64,000 nt of DNA from Sporosarcina globispora (GTDB lineage Bacteria; Bacillota; Bacilli; Bacillales; Cytobacillaceae): NCBI RefSeq assembly GCF_001274725.1, contig NZ_LGUF01000007.1:2115629-2179628 (forward strand). The letters are read 5' to 3'. Positions 37,961 to 46,655 of this stretch are shown piece after piece. How positions within the stretch are numbered: the stretch's first letter is position 1; each line of letters starts with the position of its first letter. Position numbers and translations under genes: made by a program. The notes beneath the pieces were generated by a model that was given only the letters and a program-made list of their open reading frames with translations, was not told the origin of the DNA and searched no databases.

Positions 37961-38018
37961 CATAATCAGAAGAAGCAAAAATCCGCCTTCCGCGGATTTT
38001 TTGCTTCTTCTGATTATG
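37961..38018 (+). terminator. Very long hairpin terminator of asnS
   Basis: The left arm 37961-37986 and right arm 37992-38018 are complementary over 26 base pairs with a single bulged base and a five-base loop. The core is AAAAATCCGC ... GCGGATTTTTT. The stem reads equally on both strands and is about twice the usual terminator length. Confidence 0.85.
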
Positions 38019-38115
38019 ATTGAACATTCAGAAGAAATCTTTATGGAAAACTTACCGGTTTTTCATCTCACTTTGGCACTTATGTTCATGATATACTGAG
38101 AAGGAGGTGTCCCGA

Positions 38116-38826
38116 ATGTCTAAAAACAGTTTATTAAAATGGCTTCAGGAAGGTAATATATCCATACCTGGAGTACTGCTGTCCCAATATAAAGAAATGA
38201 ATTTGAATGAACATGAACTCGTCTTAATTCTTCATGTAATTTCCTATATTGAACATGGGAATGAATTTCCCACCCCTGTAGAATTATCTTCCCGCATGAC
38301 CATTTCAGTGGCGGAATGTACGGATATGCTTAGAAAATTAATTCAAAAAGGTTTTATTGAAATTAAAGATAACTACTCAGCTGATGGAATCAGATATGAG
38401 AGATACCATCTTGATCCGCTTTGGGAGAAACTTATTGACCAGTTTCTGCTAAGCGGCAAAAAAGAGGAAGCCCTTAAGATTCAGCAGGAAGAAACAGATC
38501 TTTATACTTGCTTTGAGAGAGAGTTCGGCAGGCCGCTTTCACCTTTTGAATGTGAAACACTCGCTCTTTGGATGGATGATGACCACCATGATCCGCATAT
38601 TATTAAAGCCGCATTAAGAGAGTCTGTCCTGTCTGGCAAACTGAATTTCAGATATATAGACAGGATCTTATTCGAATGGAAAAAGAACGGCATTAAAACG
38701 ATCGAACAAGCTAAAAGCTACGGAAAAAAATTCAGGCAAAATCAAGCACAGCAGAGGGCTAAGAGAGAGGATATGCCTTCACAGACTACTAAATCTGTCC
38801 CTTTTTACAATTGGCTTGAACAGTAG
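38116..38826 (+). CDS. dnaD: DNA replication protein DnaD
   Basis: This 236-residue primosome protein works with DnaB and DnaI in loading the helicase at oriC and at restart sites. The N-terminal winged-helix oligomerisation domain includes 'LNEHELVLILHVISYIEHGN', and the C-terminal DDBH2/DnaD domain contains 'FEREFGRPLSPFECETLALW' and 'YIDRILFEWKKNGIKTIEQA'. The ATG at 38116 has a near-perfect AAGGAGGTG ribosome-binding site; the in-frame GTG at 38107 overlaps it. It is followed by nth, as in B. subtilis. Confidence 0.95.
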   Translation: MSKNSLLKWLQEGNISIPGVLLSQYKEMNLNEHELVLILHVISYIEHGNEFPTPVELSSRMTISVAECTDMLRKLIQKGFIEIKDNYSADGIRYERYHLDPLWEKLIDQFLLSGKKEEALKIQQEETDLYTCFEREFGRPLSPFECETLALWMDDDHHDPHIIKAALRESVLSGKLNFRYIDRILFEWKKNGIKTIEQAKSYGKKFRQNQAQQRAKREDMPSQTTKSVPFYNWLEQ

Positions 38827-38876
38827 GCAGGCCCTGATGCTGCACAAAAAAAGAAGAATGTAAGTTGGTGATTTCT

Positions 38877-39533
38877 TTGTTAAACAGATCTCAAATCCGA
38901 TATTGCCTAGATGCTATGGGAGAAATGTTCCCGGAAGCACACTGTGAATTAGTTCATTCCAATCCATTTGAACTTGTCATAGCAGTAGCGCTGTCAGCAC
39001 AATGTACAGATGCACTGGTTAACAAAGTGACAAAAAACCTGTTTCAAAAGTATAAAATACCTCAGGATTACCTTGATGTCACATTAGAGGAACTCCAGGA
39101 GGATATTCGGTCGATCGGGCTATATCGCAACAAAGCTAAAAATATACAAAAGCTGTGCAGATTGCTTCTGGATGAATATGATGGTGAAGTGCCGCGCGAC
39201 AGAGATGAGCTGACCAAGCTTCCAGGTGTGGGACGTAAAACTGCCAATGTCGTTGTATCAGTAGCCTACGGAGTTCCTGCCATTGCAGTGGATACACATG
39301 TTGAACGAGTAAGCAAAAGGCTTGGCTTTTGCCGCTGGAAAGACTCTGTACTGGAGGTAGAAAAGACATTAATAAAGAAAGTCCCTATGGATGAATGGTC
39401 CGTTACTCATCATCGGATGATCTTTTTTGGAAGATATCACTGTAAGGCGCAAAATCCACAATGCGAGATATGTCCACTGCTTGATTTATGCCGGGAAGGC
39501 AAAAAGCGATTAAAGGTGAATCAGGTAAAATGA
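38877..39533 (+). CDS. nth: Endonuclease III
   Basis: This 218-residue DNA glycosylase/AP lyase removes oxidised pyrimidines. The helix-hairpin-helix 'LPGVGRKTANVVVSVA', catalytic Lys and Asp ('AVDTHVERVSKRLG'), and the C-terminal [4Fe-4S] pattern C-x6-C-x2-C-x5-C in 'CKAQNPQCEICPLLDLC' are all intact. The start is uncertain: TTG 38877 aligns with homologues beginning ML-N, while in-frame TTG 38865 and GTG 38868 lie upstream. It overlaps ypoC by four bases. Confidence 0.93.
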   Translation: MLNRSQIRYCLDAMGEMFPEAHCELVHSNPFELVIAVALSAQCTDALVNKVTKNLFQKYKIPQDYLDVTLEELQEDIRSIGLYRNKAKNIQKLCRLLLDEYDGEVPRDRDELTKLPGVGRKTANVVVSVAYGVPAIAVDTHVERVSKRLGFCRWKDSVLEVEKTLIKKVPMDEWSVTHHRMIFFGRYHCKAQNPQCEICPLLDLCREGKKRLKVNQVK

Positions 39534-40060
39534 CCGGGGTGCTAACCATTCCTGTTACTGAGCAATTGTGTCATACCTTGTTTTATAAAAAGGAAGATTC
39601 ATTAGCTGTAAAAGAAGAATGCCTTTCTGTTTATCATCCACTCCCGCCACTCTTATATGAAGCGGCTTTTTATAATGGCATTCCAGCTATAAGGCCATGG
39701 GAGAACAGTGAAAACTGCATTTTAGCACTGATGAAGGAGTGGGCAGGGCAGAAACATCAGCTTGATAGGCACTTCTCAAACCGGGACCAGAAAGCTGCTG
39801 CAGAACCAATGAAGGTTTCTATAGGAATCTTTTTGCAGCTGCTGTATTGGGCAAATAACAAGCCGGTTAACCTTCAGTCAGACCCTGGATACCTGGCTAT
39901 CAAACCAGTAAATCTGAATGAACGCCTGAATTTTATTTTGGTGCGTCCTGCTTCTTATCATTCTTATATACAGCTATCTGAACTTATGTCTGAAATGGAA
40001 AAGCAATATATGAAGATGCTTGCATTAGACAAAATGAAGAAAAAGCGCCTTGAAAATTGA
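39530..40060 (+). CDS. ypoC: YpoC family protein
   Basis: This 176-residue cytoplasmic protein of unknown function sits in the conserved place after nth and before ponA. It has no recognised catalytic motif; 'PPLLYEAAFYNGIPAIRPWE' and 'NLNERLNFILVRPASYHSYI' look like its conserved parts. ATG 39530 overlaps the nth stop (ATGA) and follows AGGTGAATCAGG. Its end is part of a terminator stem. Confidence 0.78.
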   Translation: MTGVLTIPVTEQLCHTLFYKKEDSLAVKEECLSVYHPLPPLLYEAAFYNGIPAIRPWENSENCILALMKEWAGQKHQLDRHFSNRDQKAAAEPMKVSIGIFLQLLYWANNKPVNLQSDPGYLAIKPVNLNERLNFILVRPASYHSYIQLSELMSEMEKQYMKMLALDKMKKKRLEN

Positions 40061-40077
40061 AAAAGGTGCTTTTTTCT
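40038..40077 (+). terminator. Terminator overlapping the end of ypoC
   Basis: AAAAGCGCCTT and AAGGTGCTTTT (one G-U pair) flank the ypoC stop codon, followed by TTTTC. It ends the dnaD-nth-ypoC unit. Confidence 0.82.
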
Positions 40078-40161
40078 TTGCCGCGTTTATTACAAGTTCG
40101 GTGACGCATAAAAAGATGGAATGCGTGTGTAAATTGAGCAGCTGTGCCCGTAAACCGGATG

Positions 40162-40322
40162 AACGCGCGCACAAAAGACCGAGACTCGCGCGATATCAAA
40201 AGTTTCGCGCATATTTCCCAAAAGGCCTCGCGCAAAAGAAGGGAAAGTGCGCACGAACACCCATGCCCCGCTCACAAGTGTCGCAGTTTCGCTCGTTTTC
40301 CATAAAACCAGATAGCTGCGCA
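40162..40322. repeat. Degenerate array of CGCGC-type units with about 21-base period
   Basis: The intergenic region between ypoC and ponA (40061-40387) holds no gene. Cores CGCGC, TGCGC or CGCTC begin at 40165, 40187, 40206, 40229, 40248, 40269 and 40290, with an eighth at 40317. The spacing is 19-23 bases, about two helical turns, and the A-rich spacers differ. The region is far more GC-rich in its cores than the flanks. It has no clear hairpin and no spacer/repeat structure of a CRISPR. Confidence 0.6.
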
Positions 40323-40340
40323 TCTGCTGCACATTCACCA

Positions 40341-40374
40341 AAAAGAGCTGACTCAACACTGAGCCAGCTCTTTT
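40341..40374 (-). terminator. Intrinsic terminator of ponA
   Basis: AAAAGAGCTGaCTCA, loop ACAC, TGAGcCAGCTCTTTT; on the minus strand the tail is TTTTTGG. It lies 14 bases past the ponA stop. Confidence 0.85.
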
Positions 40375-40387
40375 CACTTTAGAATAT

Positions 40388-43105
40388 TTAATTATTAGAT
40401 GAACGTGTTCTAGATCCAGTTCCAGAAGAGCCTGGAGTGCCGCTGCCAGAGCCGCTTCCGTCGCTGCCGGTACCTCCATCAGTACCTCCAGTACCCCCAG
40501 AACCTTCTCCAGTACCGCCTTCTCCAGTACCGCCTTCTCCAGAACCCTCTCCAGAACCCTGGCCATCGCCAGTGCCTTCTCCGGAGCCACTTCCGTCACC
40601 TTGGCCATCGCCATTGCCATTGCCTTCATTTCCGGAACCTTCTCCATTTTGGTTTCCGTCCTGGCCGCCTTCACCATTCTGTCCTTCTTGACCTTCCTGT
40701 TCTTCTTCACCAGTTCCGTCTTGTCCTTCACCTTCAGTCCCATCTTCTTCGATGACACTTGGATCAGGGATTTCTACTTTCACAGAAGCAGGATCACTTT
40801 GCTGATCACCATTAAATGCTGTTACTTTAAAGGTGTACACAGCTCCAGGCTGAGGGCTGGCAATTTTCAAGCTTTTTTCAGAAGTGACGCTTAGCTGCTG
40901 ATCTCCGCCTTCATTTACGGATACAGTCACTTCAAATTGAGTGCCTTCTGCTTCTGGGTATTCCCAGGATAATGCGATCTCATTTGCCTCCTGATCAAAG
41001 TTCGCTGAGAGACCAGAAGGGGAGTCCAGTTTATCAAATTTCTCAGACACTTGTGTCGGAGCATTGCCTTTTACAGCATACTCATAAATGATTTGGTCCT
41101 TAGGTGTGAATTGGCTTGCCAGTTTGGCAGGATTGCTGCCTTTTTCAATGGCTACCTTTTCCACAGAGTTAGGGACCTTGAAGTCTTCTGTTTCTTTTCC
41201 TTCTGATACATGTGCCATCAGGCTGCTGAAAAGTTTTTGAGCAATTTTTTGCTCATCGCCTGCTGGGATATAATTTTTTCTATCCTGATAACCGGTCCAG
41301 ACAGCTGCTGTATAGTTGGTCGTATAACCCGCAAACCATGCATCAGGCACAGCTCCACTAGGAATTCCGAATTCCTGTTCCTGTTCATCAGTGTAGTTTG
41401 TAGTTCCTGTTTTTCCTGCTACAGGCAATCCTGGAACATCTGCCTGTCGGCCAGTACCATAAGAAGATTTAACTGCACTTTTCAGCATGTCACTGATCAT
41501 AAATGCTGTATAATCTTTCATCACTACTTCAGATTCTGGTTTCAAGTCAAGCTTCGTGCCGTCTCGCATTTCAATTTGCTTTATGGCATGAGGCTCTGTG
41601 TAGAAGCCGTTGTTTCCAAATGCGCTGTATGCCCCGGCTACCTGCAGAGAAGAAACCTCATATGCGCCAATAGAATAAGACTCATACATCTCTTCCATTG
41701 GAATGCCTAACTTATTGGTGAATTCTAACGCGTTATCTGTTCCTACTTCCTGAAGTGTTTTCAGGGCCGGGATATTACGGGAACGGGCAAGGGCTTCCCG
41801 CATGGACATAGGGCCCATATGCTTTCCATCCCAGTTATTGATCTTTGTTCCTCCGGAATATGTGTGGGGTTCATCAACAATAGTCTGATAGGTTCCCCAA
41901 TTTAGATATTCAATTGCGGGTCCGTAATCGACAATCGGTTTAAATGTTGAACCTGCATGTCTTTTTTGATCTACAGCATAGTTAAAGCCGCGTTTTACTT
42001 CCTGGTTGCGGCCTCCGCCAATTGCTCTGATTTCCCCTGTTTTAGTATCAAGCAGGGTTATTCCCGCCTGAAATTCGTCATCAGGATATGCTACTGCTGA
42101 ATCTGTATTTAAGATGTTTTCTACGTGTTTCTGTGCATTAGGATCTAGGGTTGTATAAATTTTAAGTCCATCGGAATATGGATTTAGATCCGGGTATTTC
42201 TTTTCCACTTCATCCAAGACAACATCAATGAAAGAATCATATTTTGAATCGTTTGTTTCTCTTTTTTCTTCAGCTACCAGTGTAGATTCTACAGGCACTT
42301 TTTGAGCTGCTTCCATTTCTTCTTTTGTAATAAAACCATGCTGATTCATCAATGAAAGGACAATATTTCTCCTTTTCTCTGCTTTGTCAGGATGGTCAAA
42401 AGGATTATAATTATTCGGACTTTGCGGCATGCCGGCTAAAAGGGCTGCTTCATGCAGTTCCAATTCATCCAGTTCTTTATCGAAGAAGATTTTCGATGCC
42501 GTCAGGACTCCATGACCTTCAGACATATAAATCTTGTTCACATACATCTCAAAGATTTCCTGTTTGGTATACTTGCGCTCAAGCTGGAAGGCAAGCCAGG
42601 CTTCCTGTGCTTTTCGGCTTAGCGTTTTTTCATTATTCAAGAAGGAGTTCTTTACCACCTGCTGGGTAATCGTACTTGCCCCCTCAGAGCCAAATCCGCG
42701 TGTGACGTTGGCGATTACGGCACCGCCTAATCGGATTGGGTCCATTCCATTATGTTTGTAAAAGCGGACATCCTCTGTTGCCAAAAAGGCGTCTTCCACA
42801 AGTTTTGGTATATCTTCATAATCGACATAATCACGGTTTTCCGAGCCAACATCTGTAATGAATTCGCCCTCCATATCGTAAATCTGTGAAGAAATTGGAT
42901 CCTTCAGCAATTTTTCATCAAGTTTTGGTGCGTCTTTCACCATAAAAGCAAAAGCGCCTGCTCCTAAAAGCATTCCAGCAATTCCAAGGGCAATTAAAAT
43001 AAGAAAAATACGTTTAATAATACTTGAGCCTTTTTTCCTTGCCTTCTTTTTAGGCTTGGATTGCTGTTTGCGGCGCTCCTCTCTGGATTGATATTTCTCT
43101 GTCAT
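40388..43105 (-). CDS. ponA: Class A penicillin-binding protein 1 (PBP1)
   Basis: This 905-residue bifunctional enzyme polymerises and cross-links peptidoglycan. A basic cytoplasmic start and one transmembrane helix (about residues 32-55) precede the GT51 domain ('EDVRFYKHNGMDPIRLGGAV', 'GASTITQQVVKN'). The transpeptidase has 'STFKPI' (SxxK), 'SRN' and 'KTGTTN'. A fibronectin-III-like domain follows, then about 120 residues of Gly/Glu/Ser-rich low complexity. ATG 43105 follows AAAGGATG; ATG 43117 and TTG 43129 are in-frame alternatives. It is downstream of recU. Confidence 0.95.
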   Translation of the reverse strand: MTEKYQSREERRKQQSKPKKKARKKGSSIIKRIFLILIALGIAGMLLGAGAFAFMVKDAPKLDEKLLKDPISSQIYDMEGEFITDVGSENRDYVDYEDIPKLVEDAFLATEDVRFYKHNGMDPIRLGGAVIANVTRGFGSEGASTITQQVVKNSFLNNEKTLSRKAQEAWLAFQLERKYTKQEIFEMYVNKIYMSEGHGVLTASKIFFDKELDELELHEAALLAGMPQSPNNYNPFDHPDKAEKRRNIVLSLMNQHGFITKEEMEAAQKVPVESTLVAEEKRETNDSKYDSFIDVVLDEVEKKYPDLNPYSDGLKIYTTLDPNAQKHVENILNTDSAVAYPDDEFQAGITLLDTKTGEIRAIGGGRNQEVKRGFNYAVDQKRHAGSTFKPIVDYGPAIEYLNWGTYQTIVDEPHTYSGGTKINNWDGKHMGPMSMREALARSRNIPALKTLQEVGTDNALEFTNKLGIPMEEMYESYSIGAYEVSSLQVAGAYSAFGNNGFYTEPHAIKQIEMRDGTKLDLKPESEVVMKDYTAFMISDMLKSAVKSSYGTGRQADVPGLPVAGKTGTTNYTDEQEQEFGIPSGAVPDAWFAGYTTNYTAAVWTGYQDRKNYIPAGDEQKIAQKLFSSLMAHVSEGKETEDFKVPNSVEKVAIEKGSNPAKLASQFTPKDQIIYEYAVKGNAPTQVSEKFDKLDSPSGLSANFDQEANEIALSWEYPEAEGTQFEVTVSVNEGGDQQLSVTSEKSLKIASPQPGAVYTFKVTAFNGDQQSDPASVKVEIPDPSVIEEDGTEGEGQDGTGEEEQEGQEGQNGEGGQDGNQNGEGSGNEGNGNGDGQGDGSGSGEGTGDGQGSGEGSGEGGTGEGGTGEGSGGTGGTDGGTGSDGSGSGSGTPGSSGTGSRTRSSNN

Positions 43106-43144
43106 ATCTATGTTCATCCTTTCTGACAATGGAACTAAAAATAA

Positions 43145-43756
43145 TTATTTAAGGGTATAAAGATAATCTATTATCTTAATATAGTCAATTCTGGGCTGAA
43201 ATCCAAGCGGAATGTGATGGCCATTCTCTTCAATTTCCTCCATTGTAATTGACTTTCTTCCCCCATTTTTCATTCTCTCCCAATATGAGAGCAGATGATG
43301 AGCCTCCAAAAGAAAAACTTCTTCGGTAGCCGAGAAGCGGAGAAGAACAAAACATATCCCTTTCTGGGCTAATACTTTCTCCATATGTTTCACCTGGTGT
43401 TCATGAAAATTTTTTAAAGGGAAGGAGGTCATGTTCTGAGTTTCTTTTGCTTCAAAATCAATATATCTGCCTTTATATACACCATTATAATCCGTTGTTG
43501 AAGCTTGTTTGAAATATGCTTCTTTAATAACGGCTGCACTTCTTTTTGGATAATCCACCTGGACGATTTGGACTGGTGTAGGTTTTTTATGAATAGTGGC
43601 TATTCCATGTTCGAGATAGAATTCATTGGTTTCATTTATATCTTCCTCCAGTGTCATTCCACGATTGCTGTATGTCCATTTCTTCTCGGGTGTTAATTTT
43701 TTGGCACTATTAACAGACGGAGTATATCTCCTGCCATTAGGGTAATGGAAATTCAT
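43145..43756 (-). CDS. recU: Holliday junction resolvase RecU
   Basis: This 203-residue nuclease resolves four-way recombination intermediates with RuvAB and helps chromosome segregation. The catalytic region '[18 protein letters not shown]' carries the PD-(D/E)xK-like acidic residues and lysine, with '[11 protein letters not shown]' following. The N-terminal '[14 protein letters not shown]' matches homologues. ATG 43756 follows CGAGGTGAATGC; a longer in-frame start to 43804 has no support. It forms an operon with ponA (39 bases apart). Confidence 0.96.
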   Translation of the reverse strand: MNFHYPNGRRYTPSVNSAKKLTPEKKWTYSNRGMTLEEDINETNEFYLEHGIATIHKKPTPVQIVQVDYPKRSAAVIKEAYFKQASTTDYNGVYKGRYIDFEAKETQNMTSFPLKNFHEHQVKHMEKVLAQKGICFVLLRFSATEEVFLLEAHHLLSYWERMKNGGRKSITMEEIEENGHHIPLGFQPRIDYIKIIDYLYTLK

Positions 43757-43961
43757 GCATTCACCTCGTTTTAGACTACTCCCTATAATAACAAATGTCA
43801 GCATGATTTGGTTGAATAAAAAGTTCTAAATAACAAAGTATATAGGAAACTCCGTAAAAGAATTATTTTCTGTTTTTATTTGTGTTGAAATAATGCGAAT
43901 CATTTCGCATGGCTGCCTTCTGGCCTTCTATAGACTTATTCATTTTCTGAGGTGAGATGCG

Positions 43962-44954
43962 ATGTTTCTTCCTGGGAAATTATTGAACAGCCGTGAAAAT
44001 ATGGAACAGGTATTAATGGATCATATTAGGAAGACGACAGCAAAATATAATATTGACAATATTTCAAGAACGGAAGCATATTTCCGTTTTTATAGAAAGC
44101 ACCCTGAGATACGATGGGCATTTCTTGCCTCCATGGTGTCGCGAAATGCAGGCTGGAATATGTGCGATCTTGAAGGGAGCTGTTTTCCAAAATTGATAGG
44201 AAAGAAATTGAGGGATATGCTTTATATTACGTATGAAAGGGCCAATTGGCTAATTTTTCAGGACGCATTTCCCCAGTTGCTCCTCTATCATTATTCGACG
44301 AAAATAAATAGGCCAATGTTTCACTTATTAAAAACTTTTCGTGTATCCGCATTTATGGAACAGGAGTGGCTTTTTTTCTGGGAAAATAGATATAAAAAGA
44401 GGTTAATGATTTCACTGATAATCAATGAACAAAATGTCATTCAAGAGCCTGTAATGGAGCATAATATTTATAAAAATAAAGTATTTCATACATTGCTTTT
44501 TTCTTTTCAGGACTATCTTCATTTTAGTTCTGTAATCTTCCCTACTTGCAAAGGGGAATTGTATGGGGCATGTGTAAATGGATTCCGGTCAGTGTCCAAA
44601 AGAATTGATTTGGGAAAAAGGCTCGCTGAAATCTTATTCGACCCTGGCTTTTATCCCTCTGTGTATGAATTCGCATCAACTACGGTACATACGGGTTCGA
44701 GGCATGATTATGAGAAATATTTTAATGAAAAAAAACGAAGAGCTACTCCTTTCTTACGCTGTACATACCCAATTATCACCCATCACATTCATCAATTTAA
44801 TGATTGGTCTGCAAAAAAAAGCATAAAGAGAAAATGGGCATCAGAAACGGTTGTCCTTAAACAACCTGCCCATATAACAAAATGGTATTTGCATAAGCAA
44901 AACCAGCTTCAAACTGCGGCGAAGCTGGGGAAATTATTTCGCTGGCTATGCTAG
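43962..44954 (+). CDS. yppC: DUF2515 family protein YppC
   Basis: This 330-residue protein matches the YppC/DUF2515 family in position (divergent from recU) and in conserved segments such as 'IRWAFLASMVSRNAGWNMCDLEG', here residues about 56-78, and 'YERANWLIFQDAFPQLLLY'. It is basic and aromatic-rich, with no signal peptide or clear catalytic motif. Function is unknown. The start follows TGAGGTGAGATGCG. A bidirectional terminator separates it from sspM. Confidence 0.85.
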   Translation: MFLPGKLLNSRENMEQVLMDHIRKTTAKYNIDNISRTEAYFRFYRKHPEIRWAFLASMVSRNAGWNMCDLEGSCFPKLIGKKLRDMLYITYERANWLIFQDAFPQLLLYHYSTKINRPMFHLLKTFRVSAFMEQEWLFFWENRYKKRLMISLIINEQNVIQEPVMEHNIYKNKVFHTLLFSFQDYLHFSSVIFPTCKGELYGACVNGFRSVSKRIDLGKRLAEILFDPGFYPSVYEFASTTVHTGSRHDYEKYFNEKKRRATPFLRCTYPIITHHIHQFNDWSAKKSIKRKWASETVVLKQPAHITKWYLHKQNQLQTAAKLGKLFRWLC

Positions 44955-44981
44955 AGAAATGATTTTTCATATTTATGAAAT

Positions 44982-45010
44982 AAAAAAAGCAAGGGATCCC
45001 TTGCTTTTTA
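44982..45010. terminator. Bidirectional terminator between yppC and sspM
   Basis: AAAAAGCAAGGGATCCCTTG followed by CTTTTT is a perfect palindrome with T-runs on both strands; it serves the two convergent genes. Confidence 0.88.
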
Positions 45011-45015
45011 ACCTT

Positions 45016-45123
45016 TTAAGTTGAAGGGCGGTCAGGGCCTTCAAGCTTTTTATTGCCGTAGCCTGTTTTCGTTTCTTCTAACTTTTTTGGCTGTGCTTTA
45101 TTTTGTTTTTCTTTTTTTGCCAT
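45016..45123 (-). CDS. sspM: Small acid-soluble spore protein M
   Basis: This 35-residue, very basic protein begins 'MAKKEKQNKAQPKK' and ends 'NKKLEGPDRPST', matching the SspM C-terminal signature 'KKLGGPNRPST'. Minor SASPs of this type are made in the forespore. The start follows CGGAGGTGTTATGTA. A sigma-G-like promoter lies 20 bases upstream on the minus strand. Position in the recU-yppC region agrees with B. subtilis. Confidence 0.85.
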   Translation of the reverse strand: MAKKEKQNKAQPKKLEETKTGYGNKKLEGPDRPST

Positions 45124-45143
45124 TACATAACACCTCCGTTAAT

Positions 45144-45174
45144 TAGTTTGTTCAATGACACTATTTTCATTCCA
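45144..45174 (-). promoter_or_regulatory. Sigma-G-like promoter of sspM
   Basis: On the minus strand TGGAATG (-35 like), a 17-base spacer and CAAACTA (-10, one mismatch to CATACTA). Forespore expression fits an SASP gene. Called on sequence only. Confidence 0.5.
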
Positions 45175-45369
45175 GCGCCGGTTGTCGAAACCATGTTGTA
45201 TTCATGCAAATAAGTACTTTCTTTGGCGAATCACTTCTAGTTTTGTCATGCATGGAGGAAACCCACAGTCAAAATAGAATTATCTAGGCACACAGCAAAA
45301 ATTTCACTGTATCCTTCATCGTATTTAGTTTGCAGAAAGCAGGAGAAAAAGTATCGGGAGGTTTATTAT

Positions 45370-45642
45370 ATGCAGGGAAAAATGGTTGAAAAAAAAGAGT
45401 TGCTGGCTATGCTTTCGGAAATATACGATCAGCTGGAAGAGCTTGAAAATGTTCTTGAGTCAAATATGGCGGGCCTGCGCCAGAATTGGTATTATGAGCA
45501 GTCCGAGAAGATAGAGGTTTGCGGGGACAGGCTTGAAGCGATTGAAGAAGAAATAACTGCTATTTCCGCTCAAAAGTCTGAAGCAGACAAAATAGAAAGC
45601 ACAAAAAGATCAGCCGGAATGAAGCTTGAACTTGGCTTCTAA
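45370..45642 (+). CDS. Small coiled-coil protein, yppD position
   Basis: This 90-residue acidic protein is almost wholly helical, with heptad-like 'LLAMLSEIYDQLEELENVLE' and 'LEAIEEEITAISAQKSEADK' segments that suggest a coiled coil. I do not recognise a family with confidence; its location between sspM and yppE corresponds to yppD of B. subtilis. The start follows CGGGAGG with suitable spacing, which supports it being real. No membrane segment. Confidence 0.7.
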   Translation: MQGKMVEKKELLAMLSEIYDQLEELENVLESNMAGLRQNWYYEQSEKIEVCGDRLEAIEEEITAISAQKSEADKIESTKRSAGMKLELGF

Positions 45643-45713
45643 GTGGAATAGAATAGCAGTATCCTTCAGTAGCTAATGTGACTAGCTACTTTTATTTTTG
45701 GAGCTGATGTTGA

Positions 45714-46091
45714 ATGGTTCAAGAAAATTCCCTGCTGCAAAAGACAGAACAACTGCTTGAATATGTTGAAATCTCAGACGGCAGATTTAAAAAAGTTAAG
45801 GAATCAGGTGAAAAGGGGGATTTTTATAGTGAAGTCAAACCTTTTGCTGATGACGTTAAATCCATAAATGATAGATGGAAAGAAGAAGCATTGGAGTGGA
45901 TTGGCAATCATAACCCCCGAAATCTTTATCCTCAGCAGATTGAATCTGCTGCAGAGCATATTGAAATGGTTTCCATTCAGGCATTTTTCCCTGAAACAAG
46001 CAAAACAAGGTTCATTAATTATGTTAATTCAGCAGAGTATGTCCTAAAACAATTGATAAAATTAGCAGGTGAAGAAAAAGAGGGAACCTGA
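45714..46091 (+). CDS. yppE: YppE family protein (DUF1798)
   Basis: This 125-residue soluble helical protein fits the YppE/DUF1798 family: 'LLQKTEQLLEYVE' near the start, 'NRLYPQQ'-like 'NPRNLYPQQIESAAEH' in the middle and 'FINYVNSAEYVLKQLIKL' at the end. Members form four-helix bundles of unknown role. It starts shortly after the previous gene and ends in a terminator shared with the convergent yppF. Confidence 0.82.
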   Translation: MVQENSLLQKTEQLLEYVEISDGRFKKVKESGEKGDFYSEVKPFADDVKSINDRWKEEALEWIGNHNPRNLYPQQIESAAEHIEMVSIQAFFPETSKTRFINYVNSAEYVLKQLIKLAGEEKEGT

Positions 46092-46110
46092 ATTAGGCTC
46101 CCTTTTTTCT
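46075..46110 (+). terminator. Terminator of yppE
   Basis: AAAAAGAGGGAaCCT, loop GAATT, AGGcTCCCTTTTTT; the stem starts inside the last codons of yppE. Confidence 0.88.
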
Positions 46111-46119
46111 TTGAGTTTC

Positions 46120-46335
46120 TTATGCATTTACTGAATCCTGGAGGGAATTATCTTTGTAGCTTTCCGGAACTGCCGCTCCTTGAGCTTCAAGCTCACGAAC
46201 GAGATTTCGATAATCTGTACTGGAAATTTCATTATGGATATAGGCCTTCTTAGCAAAATCCAATAATTCATTAACATTTTCAGGAGTATACTCCCGCAGC
46301 TGATGAAACTTCATTTTGAGTTCGTGAACATTCAT
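46120..46335 (-). CDS. yppF: YppF-like protein
   Basis: This 71-residue protein starts 'MNVHELKMKFHQLREYTPEN' and continues with 'LLDFAKKAYIHNEIS' and 'YRNLVRELEAQGAAVPES', the conserved pattern of the YppF family of small helical proteins. Function is unknown. The start follows GAGGAGGCAATATC on the minus strand. It converges on yppE. Confidence 0.85.
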   Translation of the reverse strand: MNVHELKMKFHQLREYTPENVNELLDFAKKAYIHNEISSTDYRNLVRELEAQGAAVPESYKDNSLQDSVNA

Positions 46336-46655
46336 GATATTGCCTCCTCTGAAAATAGATTAGCGGAGAAATTCCTTCCCCGCAGCCTGGTAAATGAAAA
46401 AAGGGGACAAGAAACAGTTTGTTTTTTTATATCCTAACATGAAAATTTATTTTTCATCGTTTTTAAAAAAATCAAACTTCCGACAATATTCTTCATAGTT
46501 AGACAAAAACGGAAAGCACTTCCATTTTTACTCAAAATTGCATCTTTCACATTCTGGGCAAATCTTTCATATATTGTATTGGTGATAATAAGAAGGATAT
46601 TGACTGTTATTATCGCTAATATACTTATATTTTCGAATGGGGAGGATGTTTGCCC
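46336..46655. other. Intergenic region between yppF and yppG
   Basis: AT-rich divergent region of about 320 bases. It must hold the start signals of yppF (minus) and yppG (plus). A TTGACT at about 46598 with TATACT/TATATT further on is a possible yppG promoter, but the spacing is not ideal. I see no gene, repeat or stable hairpin; open frames on both strands here lack ribosome-binding sites and hit no family I know. Confidence 0.5.

Noticed and set aside
40162..40322. CRISPR array
   Set aside because: The recurring unit is only about 5 bases and spacing is irregular; there are no identical 25-35-base repeats and no cas genes.
40437..40894. Proline/serine-rich plus-strand frames opposite the end of ponA
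   Set aside because: They are the antisense image of the Gly/Glu-rich PBP1 tail; the repetitive DNA keeps all frames open.
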